DNA of 64,000 nucleotides from Erythroxylum novogranatense (GCA_029891385.1 CM057233.1:13147460-13211459); one strand, 5' to 3'. Counted from the first letter of the stretch, positions 20,414 through 33,298 are shown. Made by a program: numbers and translations. Notes: generated from the letters alone by a model not told the origin.

Positions 20414-23181
20414 TGTAACATCCCGTCACCGATTGGATGGGTACAGTTCACCTCATACGTATTCTATATACGCATTTTGCATTCGTAGCCTCTACATCAT
20501 TGATAAATGTTCAGCATTACATAAGCATACGTATGTACATGCATGTATGACAGATTTCCGACTTGATTGTGAAATTGGAGACTTTGTGATTAAGGTTAAT
20601 TGTGCTTTGATTAGTGAATTGGAGTGTTAAATTGAATTTAGGAATTGAGAATTGAAAATTGGAGTATGTGATTAGATGTTTTCTAATTTTGAGGATTTAT
20701 AGAAATTTTTCTGGAATTTTCGGAAGATTAGATCCGGACTGAAAAAATGGCTTAGTGACTGATTAATTGTGATTCCAGTTTCGAATTCGATTGACAATTG
20801 ATATGAGATAATTTAAATTATGATTTGAGGATTTAAGGTCTGAACCATGGGAATTTGGGAGAAATTAGAGTTAGAAATTGGATTGAGGTTGTTCGGATTG
20901 GACTTGTGGCAAATGAAATTGCCAAACAAGCCTTATCAAACCTTAGTATTTAAACCTTTCTCTTTGAATAAATGATCGACGATGCTTGCCCTATTCTCTT
21001 GAAAGAAATTGCTTTGTTCTTCTTCTTCTTTGCGTGGATCTTAGCTTGGAGTTACTTCTTGATTTCTCCTTACAAATCATTCCTTCCTTGCCTTTGATCA
21101 ATTATCCTTTTGGCTTGGATTGAAAGAAATGGAGTTTGGGTGGATTTGGGAGAAAATCGTGGATGAGCTTAGGTGTGGAGTTTGAATTTTCTTGGTGTTT
21201 CTCAAAGGGTTTAAGCTTGAATCAAGTAAGTTGCAACTTATTTATGTGTTTAATATTTTGATTGAAGTATGGAATTAAGTGATTAATTGTTTAAGAGTTA
21301 GAAAGTTTCGGATGATATAGGTTTTAGGGTAAAAATGTGATTTTGATTTGGGTATTTGTTGAATCATGTTTATTTGATGGATTAAAGCTTAGGAATAAGT
21401 TGTGTGAGGTGTAAAATGTTGTTTAAGAGTGTTTAGAAGGGAAAGGATTGGATTATATCAGAAAAATTTGGGAATTTCTGGGTTTCGAGCGTGAATCTGA
21501 GATTGCGCGCCGCGACGTGTGATGAACACGCCGCGGCGAGCAATTCAGCGTTCGCACGCCGCGACGTGTGCTTGGCACGCCGCGGCAAGCGGATGATCTC
21601 GACGCTTGCATGGCGAAAAGGATGACGCCGTAGAGGAGAAAGGAGCGCGCCATGACATGATGAAAGAGCGTCTCGCATTGAGCGATCTCACGCCGGGGCG
21701 AGGACGCCTGATTTCCGAAGGTGGGTTGTTAGATTTTAAATGATTTTGAGGTTATTTTAGTTATGATTGGTAAGTGATAAATTGATCTTGATTTAGGAAT
21801 TTGATAATTCATTTAGATATGGGTTGAATTCAATTCGGAGACTATGAAATTGCGGAAATTTAATTTGGTGGTTCTCGAAATCGGATGGCAATTGAATAGT
21901 GAATTTGATTCTGATTTAAGGATAATTCCTATATATTAGAATTTGACTTTGGAAGATGTAGAACTTAGCCAATTGACTTATGGTATTAGAAATTGCAATG
22001 AATTTAAGTAAAAGTGCGGAATTGAGATAATTAGGGATTGTGGTCGGAAATGTCATAACGTGCATAGTACAGCATTCATTTGAGACATAAGCATTTCTGA
22101 TTATTGAAATTGATACAATTAGTAATATTCGAGTGTTCTGATTTTGATAGAGGCTCAAGTGGAACGTCGATCCTCTGACGTAGCAGAGACTTCCCGGCAG
22201 TAGCTCGGAAGTTTAGAGGTGAGTAACCTAGTTGGTTTCTCAATCTCTGATGTGCTATATGCTTTATGTGTGAACTATCTAAAATTCTGATTGAGTGATT
22301 CGCATGTGATATGCTACTATAAAGTGTGAATGCATGCTAGGCATAAATAGAAAATCAGTAACTGATAGTTGTGACTGGAGCACATTCTGATCTGATTGGA
22401 GCTATAAGCTCGTCTTTGTGATAGTGAAAAGGGATTAGTTCATACCCAGAGGGCTCTCCTATCCCTAGTGCGCGTGGGCAGTAGTGCATACCTGGAGGGC
22501 TCTCCTACCCCCGAAAACGCGATTTCTTTGTAATGTATATTGTGCCCAGCAATGGGATAATTCTGACGCCCAGTCACAACATTAAAATGAACTGGAAATC
22601 ATTGTACATTCAGTATGTGATTGTTTTGTGATTGTACTGCGAAATTGATATGGGATTAATTTCAAATGTGTGATTATGATTTTAAACATGATATGTGTTA
22701 CTTTGTACGCAATTTCGCGTAATGCATGAATTGAGTGAACCATCGATGATGGTTACTCATTGAGTTTTCGCAAAATCACCCAAATTGCGACTATTTTTTA
22801 GGGCAGCGAGAGTGTGACTCCTAGCTCCGGATAGTGAGACTTTTCCTGCTGTGTGTGTGCCGGCGAGAGTAGCATGGCCCATAGGTCGGTCAGCTGGGGA
22901 TCCTTTGGGATATTTTGGGGATGATCTAGTTAGGAGTTATTACTGTTTATTTTGGCTTGTACAGTTGTAATTATGGCCCGATGTTGTAATTAGGATTTCA
23001 TGAAAGGAATGAAAAGGGATCTTTTGGTTGCAAAATTTAGTGAATGTGATCTTACCGCTTTATTAGTGATGCCATAAGGTTTAAAGAATTAATCGTATCG
23101 TAGTGCACCTTCATTGTAGGGTATGTACCGGTATGACCTACGGGCGTCCCAGTGTATACTCTACGGTAAGGGGGCGCTACA
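20414..23181 (+). repeat. Element 2 3' LTR (2768 bp)
   Basis: This is the second LTR, ending GGGCGCTACA before the CAATG duplication at 23182. It has about 2% substitutions against the 5' LTR in the first kilobase. The GC-rich cassette (21505-21712) is about 40 bp longer than in the 5' LTR, with several inserted or scrambled pieces, although flanking sequence stays close to identical. The TATTTAAA box is at 20947. Confidence 0.94.
21505..21712. repeat. GC-rich palindrome cassette, element 2 3' LTR
   Basis: This is the counterpart of 15155-15320. It keeps GCGCCGCGACGTG and CACGCCGCGGCGAG but has insertions near 21591-21617 and 21668-21698. The mismatch with the 5' LTR is far above that of the flanks. 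Confidence 0.78.
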
Positions 23182-23186
23182 CAATG
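23182..23186. repeat. Target-site duplication of element 2, right copy (CAATG)
   Basis: This is an exact copy of 14059-14063. With it and element 2 removed, the element 5 repeat reads on without a break. Confidence 0.95.
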
Positions 23187-23526
23187 TCACCTCTAAGACT
23201 TTCAAATACGGGTAGGAATTAGATGTAGTGTTCAGTTTCAGTTTTGTAATGGTTTGAACATCGTTCAGTATTTTGGAGATATCTTGAGCTATAGAGCTCC
23301 GATTGAGCCGATTCTTGAAGGGTTGGATTCGTAAGACATAGAGGAACATTTCTATAGAAGAAAGTTTTGTCAAATGGCTTCATTTAAATGGTCGAAATAA
23401 TCAGACAAGATGTCAGTTATAAAGACCAATGAAGGGGCAATTTTGGAAGGTCACTTAAAGGATTAAGTTTTAGGCTTATGAGTAAGGGCAAATGGGTCAA
23501 TTTTAAGTCATTTAATGACATGGCAT

Positions 23527-23533
23527 TATAAAA
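23527..23533 (+). promoter_or_regulatory. Candidate TATA box, element 5 LTR
   Basis: TATAAAA is followed about 40-50 bases on by a long purine-rich stretch of GAAG and AAAG repeats, as is common in transcribed LTR leaders. The call is by motif and context only. Confidence 0.5.
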
Positions 23534-24389
23534 GCAAGTGGGCTGTCATTTTAAGAGGCAACCCACGACACTTAAGAAAAAAAGAAGGAAAGAAATAAGA
23601 AGAGAGAAGGGAGAGAAGCTTCGGGAGAGAAGAAGAAAGAAAAAGGGAGAAAGCTAGGATTCGGTTTTTCACCAATTGGAGAGGGAGTTTGATGTTGTTC
23701 TAAGAGAGAGAAAGGTGGAGAATGAAGAGAGCTCCATCATGAACCAAGAAAATCCGAAATTGGAGAAGATGAAGGTAAGAGTCGATTTTTGATCTTTGAT
23801 CTTTTAGAGAGTTTTTGGTTTAGAATCATGGAAAATGATATGGGTTTGTGTATTATGGAGTCAATTTTAGTGATTGCTTAGTATGATGGGTTTAATTTTG
23901 GATAGAAATAAATTAGGGTTTATGCCCAATTTTGTAAATTGGGGATTTTGGAAATTAGTGATTTAGATGGCTTGATTATGTTTGGAATTAGTGTTTTCTA
24001 AGTTCAATATTAAGGATTATGTTATTTATGAGGTTGAATTTGTGTGACATTGGTGTAGGAATTTTCAATTGGGAGAATAAAGAAGAAATGGTCAAATTGA
24101 AGCTAAGGACAAGTTTCTAGCATCGATTCGAGGTGGGTAATGTGTTTATAATTTGAATTTTTAAGCTACTACTGCTTTCTTTAAATAAAGAGATTTTCTG
24201 ATTTCAATTGCATCATAAATGTTGCATCATTGTATGAATGATTTGAAAAATCATTTTTTTTATTCAATACATGGACTTTGGATGAATTACAACATACATT
24301 GTGTTATGCCTCGAAAGATTACATGGCATTTCGTATATTCAGAAAAGATCATGCGATAAATGATTTTGAGCATGATATGTACTTTGTTT

Positions 24390-24560
24390 GGGTAAGAGAG
24401 TTACGGATGGAGTCACGTGCACGTCGACGTATAGTATAGCCTTCTCCTGGCTGCCCGCTTAAGGCAACGAGATCCTTGAGAAATCGGACTCGGATAGTTT
24501 ACGATAAACTTCGGTTTATTCGTTGTGTTCTACGGAACTCTCGAGCCATGTGTTGTGCAT
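24390..24560 (+). repeat. LTR block shared by elements 3, 5 and 6 (G-box block)
   Basis: The block runs from AGAGTTACGGATGGAGTCAC through CACGTGCACGTCGACG, CCTTCTCCTGGCTGCCCGCTT, GAGATCCTTGAGAAATCGG and TCTCGAGCCAT. The same words in the same order occur in the element 3 LTRs (about 37345-37500 and 44473-44630). A reverse-complement version is in the element 6 LTR (29700-29860). CACGTG is a G-box core known from plant promoters; a role here is inference. Confidence 0.75.
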
Positions 24561-25732
24561 TGCATATGTGGTTTGGCATTGCATTTATGGATTGTCAAGT
24601 TGATGCATTCATGTTTAGCAACCTATGGGTTTATGGCTGAAAGCCTAAAAATTATACGTTTTGCAATTGTGATTTGACTACAGCAAGAGCGGAATTTTTA
24701 GAAAATGTGCTTTACGGATTTCAAAGAAATGTTTTTTTTCTAAGACCAGAGAAGGAAAAAGATTTCAAGGGTTTTGCTTATCTATTCATTTTATAAACAT
24801 ATTATCCACGAGCTTTGTGCTCACCCCCCTTTCATCCCCATCTCCAGGTTTTCGAGCGGGAGATCGGATGAAAGAATGTCAAGACGTGTTATTCGATTTT
24901 GTATTGTTTGTATTTTGTGAAAAATGGGATTTTTGTATCGGTTTGTATAAGACTGGTTTTGTCAATTATTGTATTACAAGTATTATTATGGGATTGTATT
25001 ATGAATTCTGGAAGTGTGTATTGATTTAAGTTATGAATGGGATCTGGATATAGAGATGATTGATTATTGGGTTTGAATTTGATTTATGAATTTTGTATAA
25101 AGATTTGGATTATGACCTTATGTATAATGATTATGGTTTGTATATGGAATTGAGGAATTAATAGGAATTGGATTTGTATAATGTGTGTTGGATATGGACA
25201 TGTAGATATAGGATTGCGTTTGTTGTGTTGGATTCCGGACGGGGAGTTCGATGATACGGGTTATATTATGAGAGATATAGAAGTGTATTTTGTACACTTT
25301 GCAGGTTTTGGGTTTAATAGAAGGCAGTCGTTATGCTGCCAAAATTTTGGTGAAATGGGTATAAGAATGAGAATTGAGATTTATTTGAGTGCATAAGAAA
25401 ATGATTATGAATTGAAAAATTGATTAAAGAAGGTGGAAGAAATGAAAAAGAAAGGAATGAGGAAAGAAAAAGAAGAAAAAAAAATTATACCGGTTTCGGA
25501 TTGGATAAGTTTTGGGGTTTCCAACGCAACGCGACAGTGATTCCTACAATATTTGTTCACGGATGTCGAATAAATTGGTTTTGTTCGATTTGAGCCGATG
25601 TTTGATTCGCTTATGATTTTGCTTCCGCCTTGTGTTCCTTAATTCGATTCGATTTGCTTTCATATTAGTTCGTATTCGTATTCGTTTTCCCTTTCTCCGG
25701 TTGGGATCCGGTTTCTGGATCGGGTCCCAACA

Positions 25733-28062
25733 CTCAAACTTTAATGATCTATATAATTATATACATCCCATATGTGTTCTGTACAAATAATGTCTCCACT
25801 TTCAAAATGATCACTATCGTAGTAATTTCCAATTCATACATCAATTGATCATCTCATAGAGTTTAAGTGTCTCCATATATACGAAATCACTTTATCATGT
25901 GGTATTGGATTTCATCCTAATCTCTTATATTGCATCATTGTGTACCATAAGGTCTCCCAATCTAGTTCATAAAATCAATATCAGTGTTATAATTCCTCAA
26001 ATTTCTCTTTACTTTCATTACTTGTACGATTTACACATTTTTCCTCAAGTATTTCAAACTACTCTTCTCAACTTTTCGAATACATTTTATAGATCATCAA
26101 ATTTTGCTTGGGTCACTTTAATCTCCAATACCATAGTATTGTCGAAGCGTTTGATAACTCGAATAAATATTTCCAAAACTCCATAGGCCCATGATTAGTT
26201 CTCCAAATTCCTTAACTACCAAATTCCTCAATAAGGTGCTATGATCTCACGTCATTTTCAATCTTCCAATTGACTTACCTTTCTCAAATAATTTTCTCCA
26301 TTCTTAAATTTCCTCATATTTCACATTAACTTATTCTACTATCTGTTCATTCATACCGATTTCTCTACGTATTTCACCTATTTGCAACTTAACTTCTTGC
26401 ATTGGTACTAATACACTCATCACAGTCTAATTCATATCTCCTGTGCATACTCTATCTCTTATGCTTGAGTCTCCACTAGGGATATACCTCCAATAATTTA
26501 TTTCATAATTATTTATGATCTGCTCTTTCATTGATCATTCTTAATTCAAATCCGTTCAACTCAATTCAATGAAATCCTTCTTCAAAAGAAACTTGCCTTG
26601 CCACTATCATCTTGTCCATGCAATTTCTATCAATCAATCATCATCAATATTGTTTTAGTCATTCTCAACACCTCAATACGATCGATTTCAAACGCTCATG
26701 GTATTTCAACAAATTTCAGTCTCTTTCACCCTTTACATGATCGAAATATCTCACCAATTGATATTACATGCTACTGATACATCAATCATAACTAATTCCC
26801 AACAACCTCTGAATGTTACCCTACTCTTCAAAATTTCCGCTCCAGTGAAATTACCTTTTCAACATAATCACCAATGCCATACGTTATCTTGATGCCCTGA
26901 TTCATCTCATAACCTACCTGTAGGGATCATAAATTACCTCATATGTAACACCCAAAAATAATTCTCATATGTACTCAATCACTTTTTTTTTCCACCAATA
27001 TATCCACACTATCAAATGTGGACTCATATTAAGGGTCGACATGACCTCGGGGACTTCTACCTATATCACTACCCTTTGTTTCATTCCTTTTCCCATGCAT
27101 ACCTTTTTAGTCAATTTAGAATCATAGACACATAGCCCTCTAAATTCAATCTCCATTCACTAGATCATAGATTCGAGTTAAACATCAATCCCACTTTGCT
27201 TGTATACCATAAATCTTGTCATTTCAGTCTCTATTTCCAATTTAGTCAATTCATGCAATTATTCTCACATCCATATCAATTCAAGTATAAGTACATCAAT
27301 TCAAATACAATCCACAACAAAATTCCATTACCAAAATTACTGACATATTCACAAATACTAAATTCATGTTGAACATATCAGGCCATAAAATTCCTTATTT
27401 CTAAGTAGCCACATCTTTCTTTGTCTTACATTCTGGCAAAACATCATGCTTCTCATTGCTTCTAATAATCCAAACACTTAATAAAAATTCATACATATGA
27501 ATCATGCGATTGCAAATTATGGGACTCTATACTCATCCATACCCTTCTTTAAGGATGACAAATCAGGTGCAGCAGATCCTTGCAAAACTCCTCGTATTTT
27601 TTTTTTACACCTTCAATGCAAACACTAACATGTAACTTACGTTTCTTTCTAATCTTATTCTCTACATGTATGCATGGTATGCATGTCAATAAAAGCACAA
27701 ATACAAACAAATAATCACATGGTATAACAATTCATATCACAAAGTAATCTAGGCCTAGGAACCCAAAAGCCTAAGCTTTATATCACAAGACGTTGGACCC
27801 TATGTCTGAAGCCCAACAATCGCACCAATATCATATCATAAGAGGTGCACAAAGCACCCTATAAGGTCACTCCAATTAGTCCTCATTTTCCATCATCAAT
27901 TCAAGTACATATCAACAAACTTTCCTTATGTTCTTATTTTCTAACAAATCATTCTTCTTTATACTAATTTTATCAACTTAAACTCTTAACAATCTCTCTT
28001 GCGTGTAACTTATACATATACGCCCATGTAAGATCTCAAATCCGGCGCTCTGATACCACAAC
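25733..28062 (-). mobile_element. Element 6 internal region, heavily decayed
   Basis: On the minus strand this runs from the primer site at 28062 leftwards until element 5 interrupts it at 25732. Near 27555-27605 the minus strand reads ACGAGGAGTTTTGCAAGGATCTGCTGCACC, much like the gag start of element 3 (ACACGAGGAATTATGAAAGGATCTGCTGCACC, 38369-38399), so a gag start is probably present. No other protein motif survives, and plus-strand ORFs of 60-95 codons are chance. The remaining part of element 6 must lie left of the window, beyond element 5. Confidence 0.6.
28042..28062 (-). other. Element 6 primer binding site
   Basis: The minus strand reads GTTGTGGTATCAGAGCGCCGG directly after the LTR. 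TGGTATCAGAGC is the initiator Met-tRNA site, here on the minus strand. Confidence 0.88.
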
Positions 28063-28816
28063 TGTTGGGCCCCGTTTCCGGAACCCAACTCTCTTGCGAA
28101 ACATGAAACCTTGAGTGTGGATACGACCTCGAACAGTTCTTTCATTGAACCGTTAAAAGACTATCAATTTAAACTCATTACTATTTTTTTTTCCATAACA
28201 TCCCAAAAGTTGATCACAATTTGCTCAAGGATGTGCTCGTACAAATCAGTCACTAAGCTTAAACTCAATTCTCCTATTTGCAAAAAGAATTTGAAAACCT
28301 TCAAATCGGGATTTCAATTTGATTTCTTCATATCAATCATAGCTCTAAATCTCTTGTTTAATTTGAAGCAAGAATCACCTCAAACGGAGTTATACAAGTC
28401 AAGATATGTTTTAAAAAAAACCTAAAAGGGATCATATCCCAAACATGCTCTCCTAACCGACCTCTTACTTATTTTAATGAAAACTCTCTCAATTAACTCC
28501 AAATGATACCAATTTTTATGGGGACAAAGATACATGTCTTAGGAAACCATATCTTAAGGAATCACCTCAATTGAAGGTCAGATGAGGGAGTTATGTCCAA
28601 AAGAATAAACCATGTTTAAACCCTAAATCGATTTGTACCTCCATTGGAGCGAATGCAATAACTTTTGCTACAGATGTCCAAATGCTTTCATTCTTAGACC
28701 ATTGGAAAGAAGACCTCAAGATCTATAACTCGTATTAGAGCTTTCAAAGTGAGATTCGACCTCAAAACTAGCCAAAATCGCAAAATACTATAGCTTACCC
28801 GAGCATGTCCGCCCAT

Positions 28817-28903
28817 GTCCGTTTAACGGACACACACTGTCCAAAGTGTCCAAAACCATCTGAGAAGGTCCGTTAAACAGACTGGGATGTCCGTTTAACG
28901 GAC
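28817..28903. repeat. Palindrome cassette, element 6 LTR
   Basis: GTCCGTT-T-AACGGAC, a perfect palindrome around one base, occurs at 28817 and 28889. An imperfect copy, GTCCGTTAAACAGAC, is at 28868. The spacings are 51 and 21 bases, and CACACAC and GTGTCC words lie between. It occupies the kind of place held by the GC-rich cassettes in other LTRs but has unrelated sequence. Confidence 0.78.
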
Positions 28904-29699
28904 ACACACGGGGCAAACACTCCAAAACTCCTTCTAAAGCCTCTCCAATGCTTCCAAACTCCATCCTAACCCCATATACATTCATAATCACCCCAAATTC
29001 AACCCTTCAAGTGGAAAACAACTTCATAATCATCCAAATACTCTTCATACACAAACTTCCCAACTCCAATTCTAAACTTAAGCAACAATAGGCAATCTCA
29101 ACAAATAAATTATACACATCCATCAATTCAAACCTTGAAAACATAACAAAATGTACAAAAGGAACTTTTCAAGTTCTCAATTCATTTCCAAATCATGAGT
29201 TTCAAATTTGAAAAGAAATATTCAAAATACAAAGGAAATTCTCAAATTTTGCAATCTCATAACTAAACAATGTAACATTTGAAAAAATTTCTTTGCAAAC
29301 AAATTACACATCAAAATGCTTAAAACAAATACAATGGAATGCTATACAAGGGTTCAACTAGCCTAATACAAAGGCTATCTATCTCAAAGTCGTCCAACTT
29401 CCTTGCAAGGATCGCTAAATCTTTCTCGAACTGCACCTGAGGAGTGGGGAAAAACGGGTTGAGCTTCACAGCTCAGTGGCTAAACCATTTATAGCCATTG
29501 GCATTGAGCCACACAGTCACACATATTTATGAACATTCATATAAGCATATTCATCGCAATGACAATTCAATTCAACCTTCACAATACGATTCACATTTCA
29601 TAATTCATACTATCATCACAAATGACACATTTGATGTAATTCATCATTCAAGCATATCACTCAAAAATATCATCATATTTTGAAACATTAAGATGCAGA

Positions 29700-29860
29700 T
29701 GCACACATAATTGGCTCGAGGGTTCCGTGAACAAAACGATGAAACTGAAGTTTGCATCGTGAACGAAACGAGTCCATTTCAGATCTCGTGGGCCACAAGC
29801 GGGTAGCCGGGAGAAGGCTTTTACGTCGACGTGCACGTGACTATGAAACGGTTCCTTTCT
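29700..29860 (-). repeat. G-box block in element 6 LTR
   Basis: On the minus strand it reads GTCACGTGCACGTCGACG, then CCTTCTCCCGGCTACCCGCTT and CCCTCGAGCCA, as in elements 3 and 5. Here the phrase CGTTTTGTTCACG and a CGTTTCGTTCACG variant are additionally repeated. Confidence 0.72.
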
Positions 29861-31348
29861 CGCCCACACAAAGCACATAATCACACCTTATGTTCAATTC
29901 AATCATTCTTTCCATTTTTATCAAAATGCCATCATACAAGGCATAGCATCATCATGCTCAATTCCATTTGACCATAATCTCAAAATTTTCTTTATACAAA
30001 ATGCCATGACAAAATCAATGGCATAAAAATCATGTCATAAGTCAATCATCCATCAATGCATAACATAACATAAGCACAATTCAATTGTTTCATCAAAATG
30101 GTATACCTCATAATGAAATACCAACATAACAATAATTCCATCAAGTCATTTAGCACACAATTCTCACATCATGCATTTTGCTCATCTCACACAACAACTA
30201 TAAATAATTTACCCACCTTATACTCTTGGAAATCCAAAATCAATAACTTCCTTCCTCTTGTTCTTGAATGGCCTCTTGATTACCTATACACAAACAAAAT
30301 TTCCATGAATTCCAACTCAATTGAAAAATCCCCAATTTTCCATAATCCTAATCAAATGCAATTAACCCTAATCTAACACAAATCCAACCTACACATAGTC
30401 CATATAGGTTAGAAATCATAACACTAGCTTAGAAACTCAAAGAAATCCAAAGATTTCTCCATCTTCTTCCTCATCCATGAAAATCCCCCCTCTCTCTCTA
30501 GGTTTCTCCATCCAAAACAACACAATCCCTCTTTCTTCAATAAACAAGATGGAAAGATGAAAAACTAACCTTGAAACCCTTGATTTCTTGTTCTTTTCCA
30601 CGAAATCTCCCTTTTTCCCTAGCTTTCCACGATTTCTTCTTCTTCTTCCCTTCTCTCCACGACAACTCTCTCTTTTCCCTCTCTTTTGTTTGTTCTTTCT
30701 TCTCTCAATTTTGTGGGTCTCTTCTTTAAGAAGCCAACTCACATGTCTTTTGACCCTAATGCCCTTCACTTAAAGCCTACAACTTTAACTCCTTAAGTGA
30801 ACTTCCTAAATTGCCCTCCATTTAACCCTTAAAAGCTGCCATCTTGCTTCTCAATTTTGGGCAGGTAAATGACATAATTTGGTAAAACTTTCTTCTTGAA
30901 AAGTGTTCCTCTATGTCTCATCTTTAATATGACACCAAAAACGCTCAAATCGGATTAGAAACGAAAGAGTTATGTCCAAAATACGTTTTCAGCTCTTACT
31001 AATCCGAGACTGAACATTGATACCACTTCAATCTAGAATTTGAAAATCTTAAGGACTAAATTAGAATTCGATCCCTTCACATGATTTGTAGCCCCATGTC
31101 TCAATTTTATTTTTCCTCAATAATCAACTTAATCGGATGTCTACAGCTCCCGAATTTCACAAAATACTGAACCATGTTCAGAAAATTATCCAACTCATAA
31201 CCCTTAACCAAATCCTATAACTTTTGATTCAATCAATCTCTTTCCATTTCATTTAAATCTCATAATTCCTCTCTTATTTACACATAAATACTTGCCAATA
31301 ATTCCTCGGTTAAAAGTCATTGCTCATAGAAAGGTTCGGGGTCCAACA

Positions 31349-33290
31349 CAAAGTGAGTTATGTAAACATTTAATATCATTAATCATTAAGTGTTGTGGAG
31401 TAAATGTATAATCAATTAACCACATATCAGATTCTTATAGCACTTTAATAAATAGGGAGCCTAATCAAAGGTTTAAGGGTGAAAAGGTTCTTAGGAAAGG
31501 GGATCCTTAATCCTCTTCCCTGTTCTTAATTTGTATGGAGGTTATAAACTAAATCACTGCTTATAACAGTACACAAAGTCCAAAGTTTAAGTACCATAAG
31601 AAATGTAATATGTTAAAGCTTTTCAACTTGGCTTTTGTAGATGATTTATTACTATTTTGTAATGCTATCATCCCCTCTATATTTTTCCTAATGAATTCCA
31701 TCAATCAATTCAATAACATTTCAAGAATTAAAATCAATTTTGATAAAAGCTACTTATTGTGCTTGAGGGATGCTAAACATTTAAAGCACAAGCTTAATAA
31801 CATTTCAAACATGAAAGTATTTCCTACTCATTTCACTTATTTTGGCATTCCCATCGCAAAATCTAAACAATCCTACAAATATTGCAAGTCTCTTTTTAAG
31901 TAGATGGAGATGAAACACAGAATATGGTATAATAAAGAGCTGACCTATACAGGAAGAATACAAATGATAAAAATAGTTCTCTGTAATATCTATAACTACT
32001 AGATGTCCCATTTATTCCTCCCAAAAAATGTGATGAAGGAAATAGAAAAGATGCAATAAATTTCTTATAAAATTGAGACCCTTATAAAACTATTTGAGCA
32101 AAAGTGTCCCAGAGGGAACTATGCCATGCAAAAGAATGAGGAGGTCTAAGATTAGCCTCTTTACACTTAACCAGCCGAGTTCTAGTGACAAAAAAATATG
32201 GAAATTTATGGTTGCTAAAGAAAATCTATAGGTACAATGAGTTCATGCTAAACAATTATGATGATAAAGGTTTTGGGAAGTAAAGAACAGACTTACCTCA
32301 TCTTAGACTTGGTGAAATATACTAAAATGAAAAGAGGCTCTATCTATTGTTTGATAATTGGTATTTACTTTATCTACTTCATGACCTATTTCATCTAAGG
32401 ATCTTGCTAAATTTTGGAGCTAAGGTTAGAGAGCTAATCAAAAACCAATAATGGTGCATTAGGCAGAGGGAGTTTAGAAAACTAACAAAAGCTCTACCTA
32501 ACTAAAGACCTAAAATAGACATTAAAGAAAAGATCATCTAGACTCTCCATAGTTTGGGTAAATTTAATATTAGTTTAGCAAGAGGACTCTTCAAGCAACC
32601 TAGACCAAATATAAGATTGCACAAGTTGGTTTGGTTCCCAGCTAACTACCCTAGGTATGCATTTACAACCTGGCTAACTCTTAATATTATACTACCTATA
32701 ATAAACGAGGTAAAAATTCTCTTATCCTATGGATCCTCAATGTATATTATGCACTGAATTATAGGAAACTAGATCCCACTTATTTGTCTAGTGTCAATTC
32801 ACACTTAGCTTATAGAGAAAATTAGAGTTGCTTACAATGTTAAAGGACTAGAGGATAATTGGGAGCAACTAGTAAATCAATTGTTAAACTTAATAAAGGA
32901 AGAGAGATGATATTCAACTTCTAAAGTTGCCTTTTTTCTATATCATATACAAAGTCTAGTAAGATAGAACTAGAAGAAAGTTCAAGCAAGAGCAAATGAA
33001 TGTCTCCAATTTTCATAAGATCATTTTACACAAGATTAAGGAATATATTATATGGTCTAGGAAAAAATTATCCTTGGCAAAAGAAGTGACTTTATATGGG
33101 AAATTAGTCAATATTAAATTTATAATAATTTATCACTAATAGGATAAACTAGTGATATAAAATATTACTAGATAGCTATTAATAATTTTTTTACATGGTG
33201 ATATGAACCATATAGCCTTCTCTTATATATTTTGTAAGGCTTAGCCTTTTATTAATATATATTTTTTGAAAAAAAAAGTTGATTGCAAGG
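31349..33290 (+). mobile_element. L1-type LINE, 3' part: RT palm to poly(A)
   Basis: This is a decayed non-LTR retrotransposon fragment on the plus strand. It begins in RT with words like FKGEKVLRKGDP (about 31465) and then FKYHKKCNMLKLFNLAFVDD, where FVDD (about 31633) stands for the F/Y-x-D-D active site. Then follow MIKIVLCNIYNY and LFLPKNVMKEIEKMQ, as in plant L1 ORF2 after the RT. Next is a zinc-binding domain (LHKLVWFPANYPRYAFTTW, about 32616, and CILC...ETRSHLFV, about 32730). It ends with an A-run near 33271-33280. Stops are frequent. Element 6 interrupts it on the left. Confidence 0.85.
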
Positions 33291-33298
33291 TTTTATTG

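Larger units (their letters stand above)
14064..23181 (+). mobile_element. Element 2: complete Ty3/gypsy element with degraded genes, integrase core deleted
   Basis: This is a 9118-bp plus-strand LTR element. LTRs are 14064-16786 and 20414-23181, both TGTAACATCCCG to GGGCGCTACA, with a CAATG duplication on either side. The internal order is primer site, gag remnant, protease, RT, RNase H, then the very end of integrase with a chromodomain-like tail, and the polypurine tract. About 1 kb of integrase is missing. LTRs differ by about 2% over the first kilobase. It inserted into the third 190-bp repeat of the element 5 LTR. The C-terminal tail and RT sequence suggest a Tekay/Del-like chromovirus; that placement is from memory of the family. 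Confidence 0.95.
23187..25732 (+). repeat. Element 5 3' LTR, second part
   Basis: This continues the LTR cut at 14063. It completes the interrupted 190-bp repeat (TATTTTGG at 23269). It then has a TATA box (23527), a purine-rich leader (23570-23660), a block with CACGTGCACGTCGACG (about 24409) shared with the LTRs of elements 3 and 6, and an end reading GATCGGGTCCCAACA at 25732. What follows is element 6 sequence, so element 5 inserted there. Its left LTR lies outside the window. Confidence 0.85.
28063..31348 (-). repeat. Element 6 5' LTR (3286 bp, minus strand)
   Basis: It has TG..CA ends: TGTTGGGCCCC at 28063 and GGGGTCCAACA at 31348. The minus-strand primer site at 28062 makes it a 5' LTR. 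Inside are a palindrome cassette (28817-28903), the G-box block in reverse (29700-29860), and near 31020-31170 a reverse module like the 190-bp unit of element 5. The right end abuts L1 RT sequence, so the element sits in a LINE. The duplication (expected CAAAG) cannot be checked because the other end is outside. Confidence 0.83.

Noticed and set aside
23187..25732. A separate solo LTR
   Set aside because: It has no own start. Joined to 12550-14063 across element 2 it makes one LTR with a continuous 190-bp repeat.
25899..26186. 95-codon ORF in the element 6 interior
   Set aside because: It is antisense to the element and made of AT-rich low-complexity sequence, with no motif.
30437..30773. 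Overlapping ORFs on both strands rich in Lys/Arg/Glu or Phe/Ser/Leu
   Set aside because: They come from the purine-rich leader of the element 6 LTR, a low-complexity stretch seen also in elements 3, 4 and 5.
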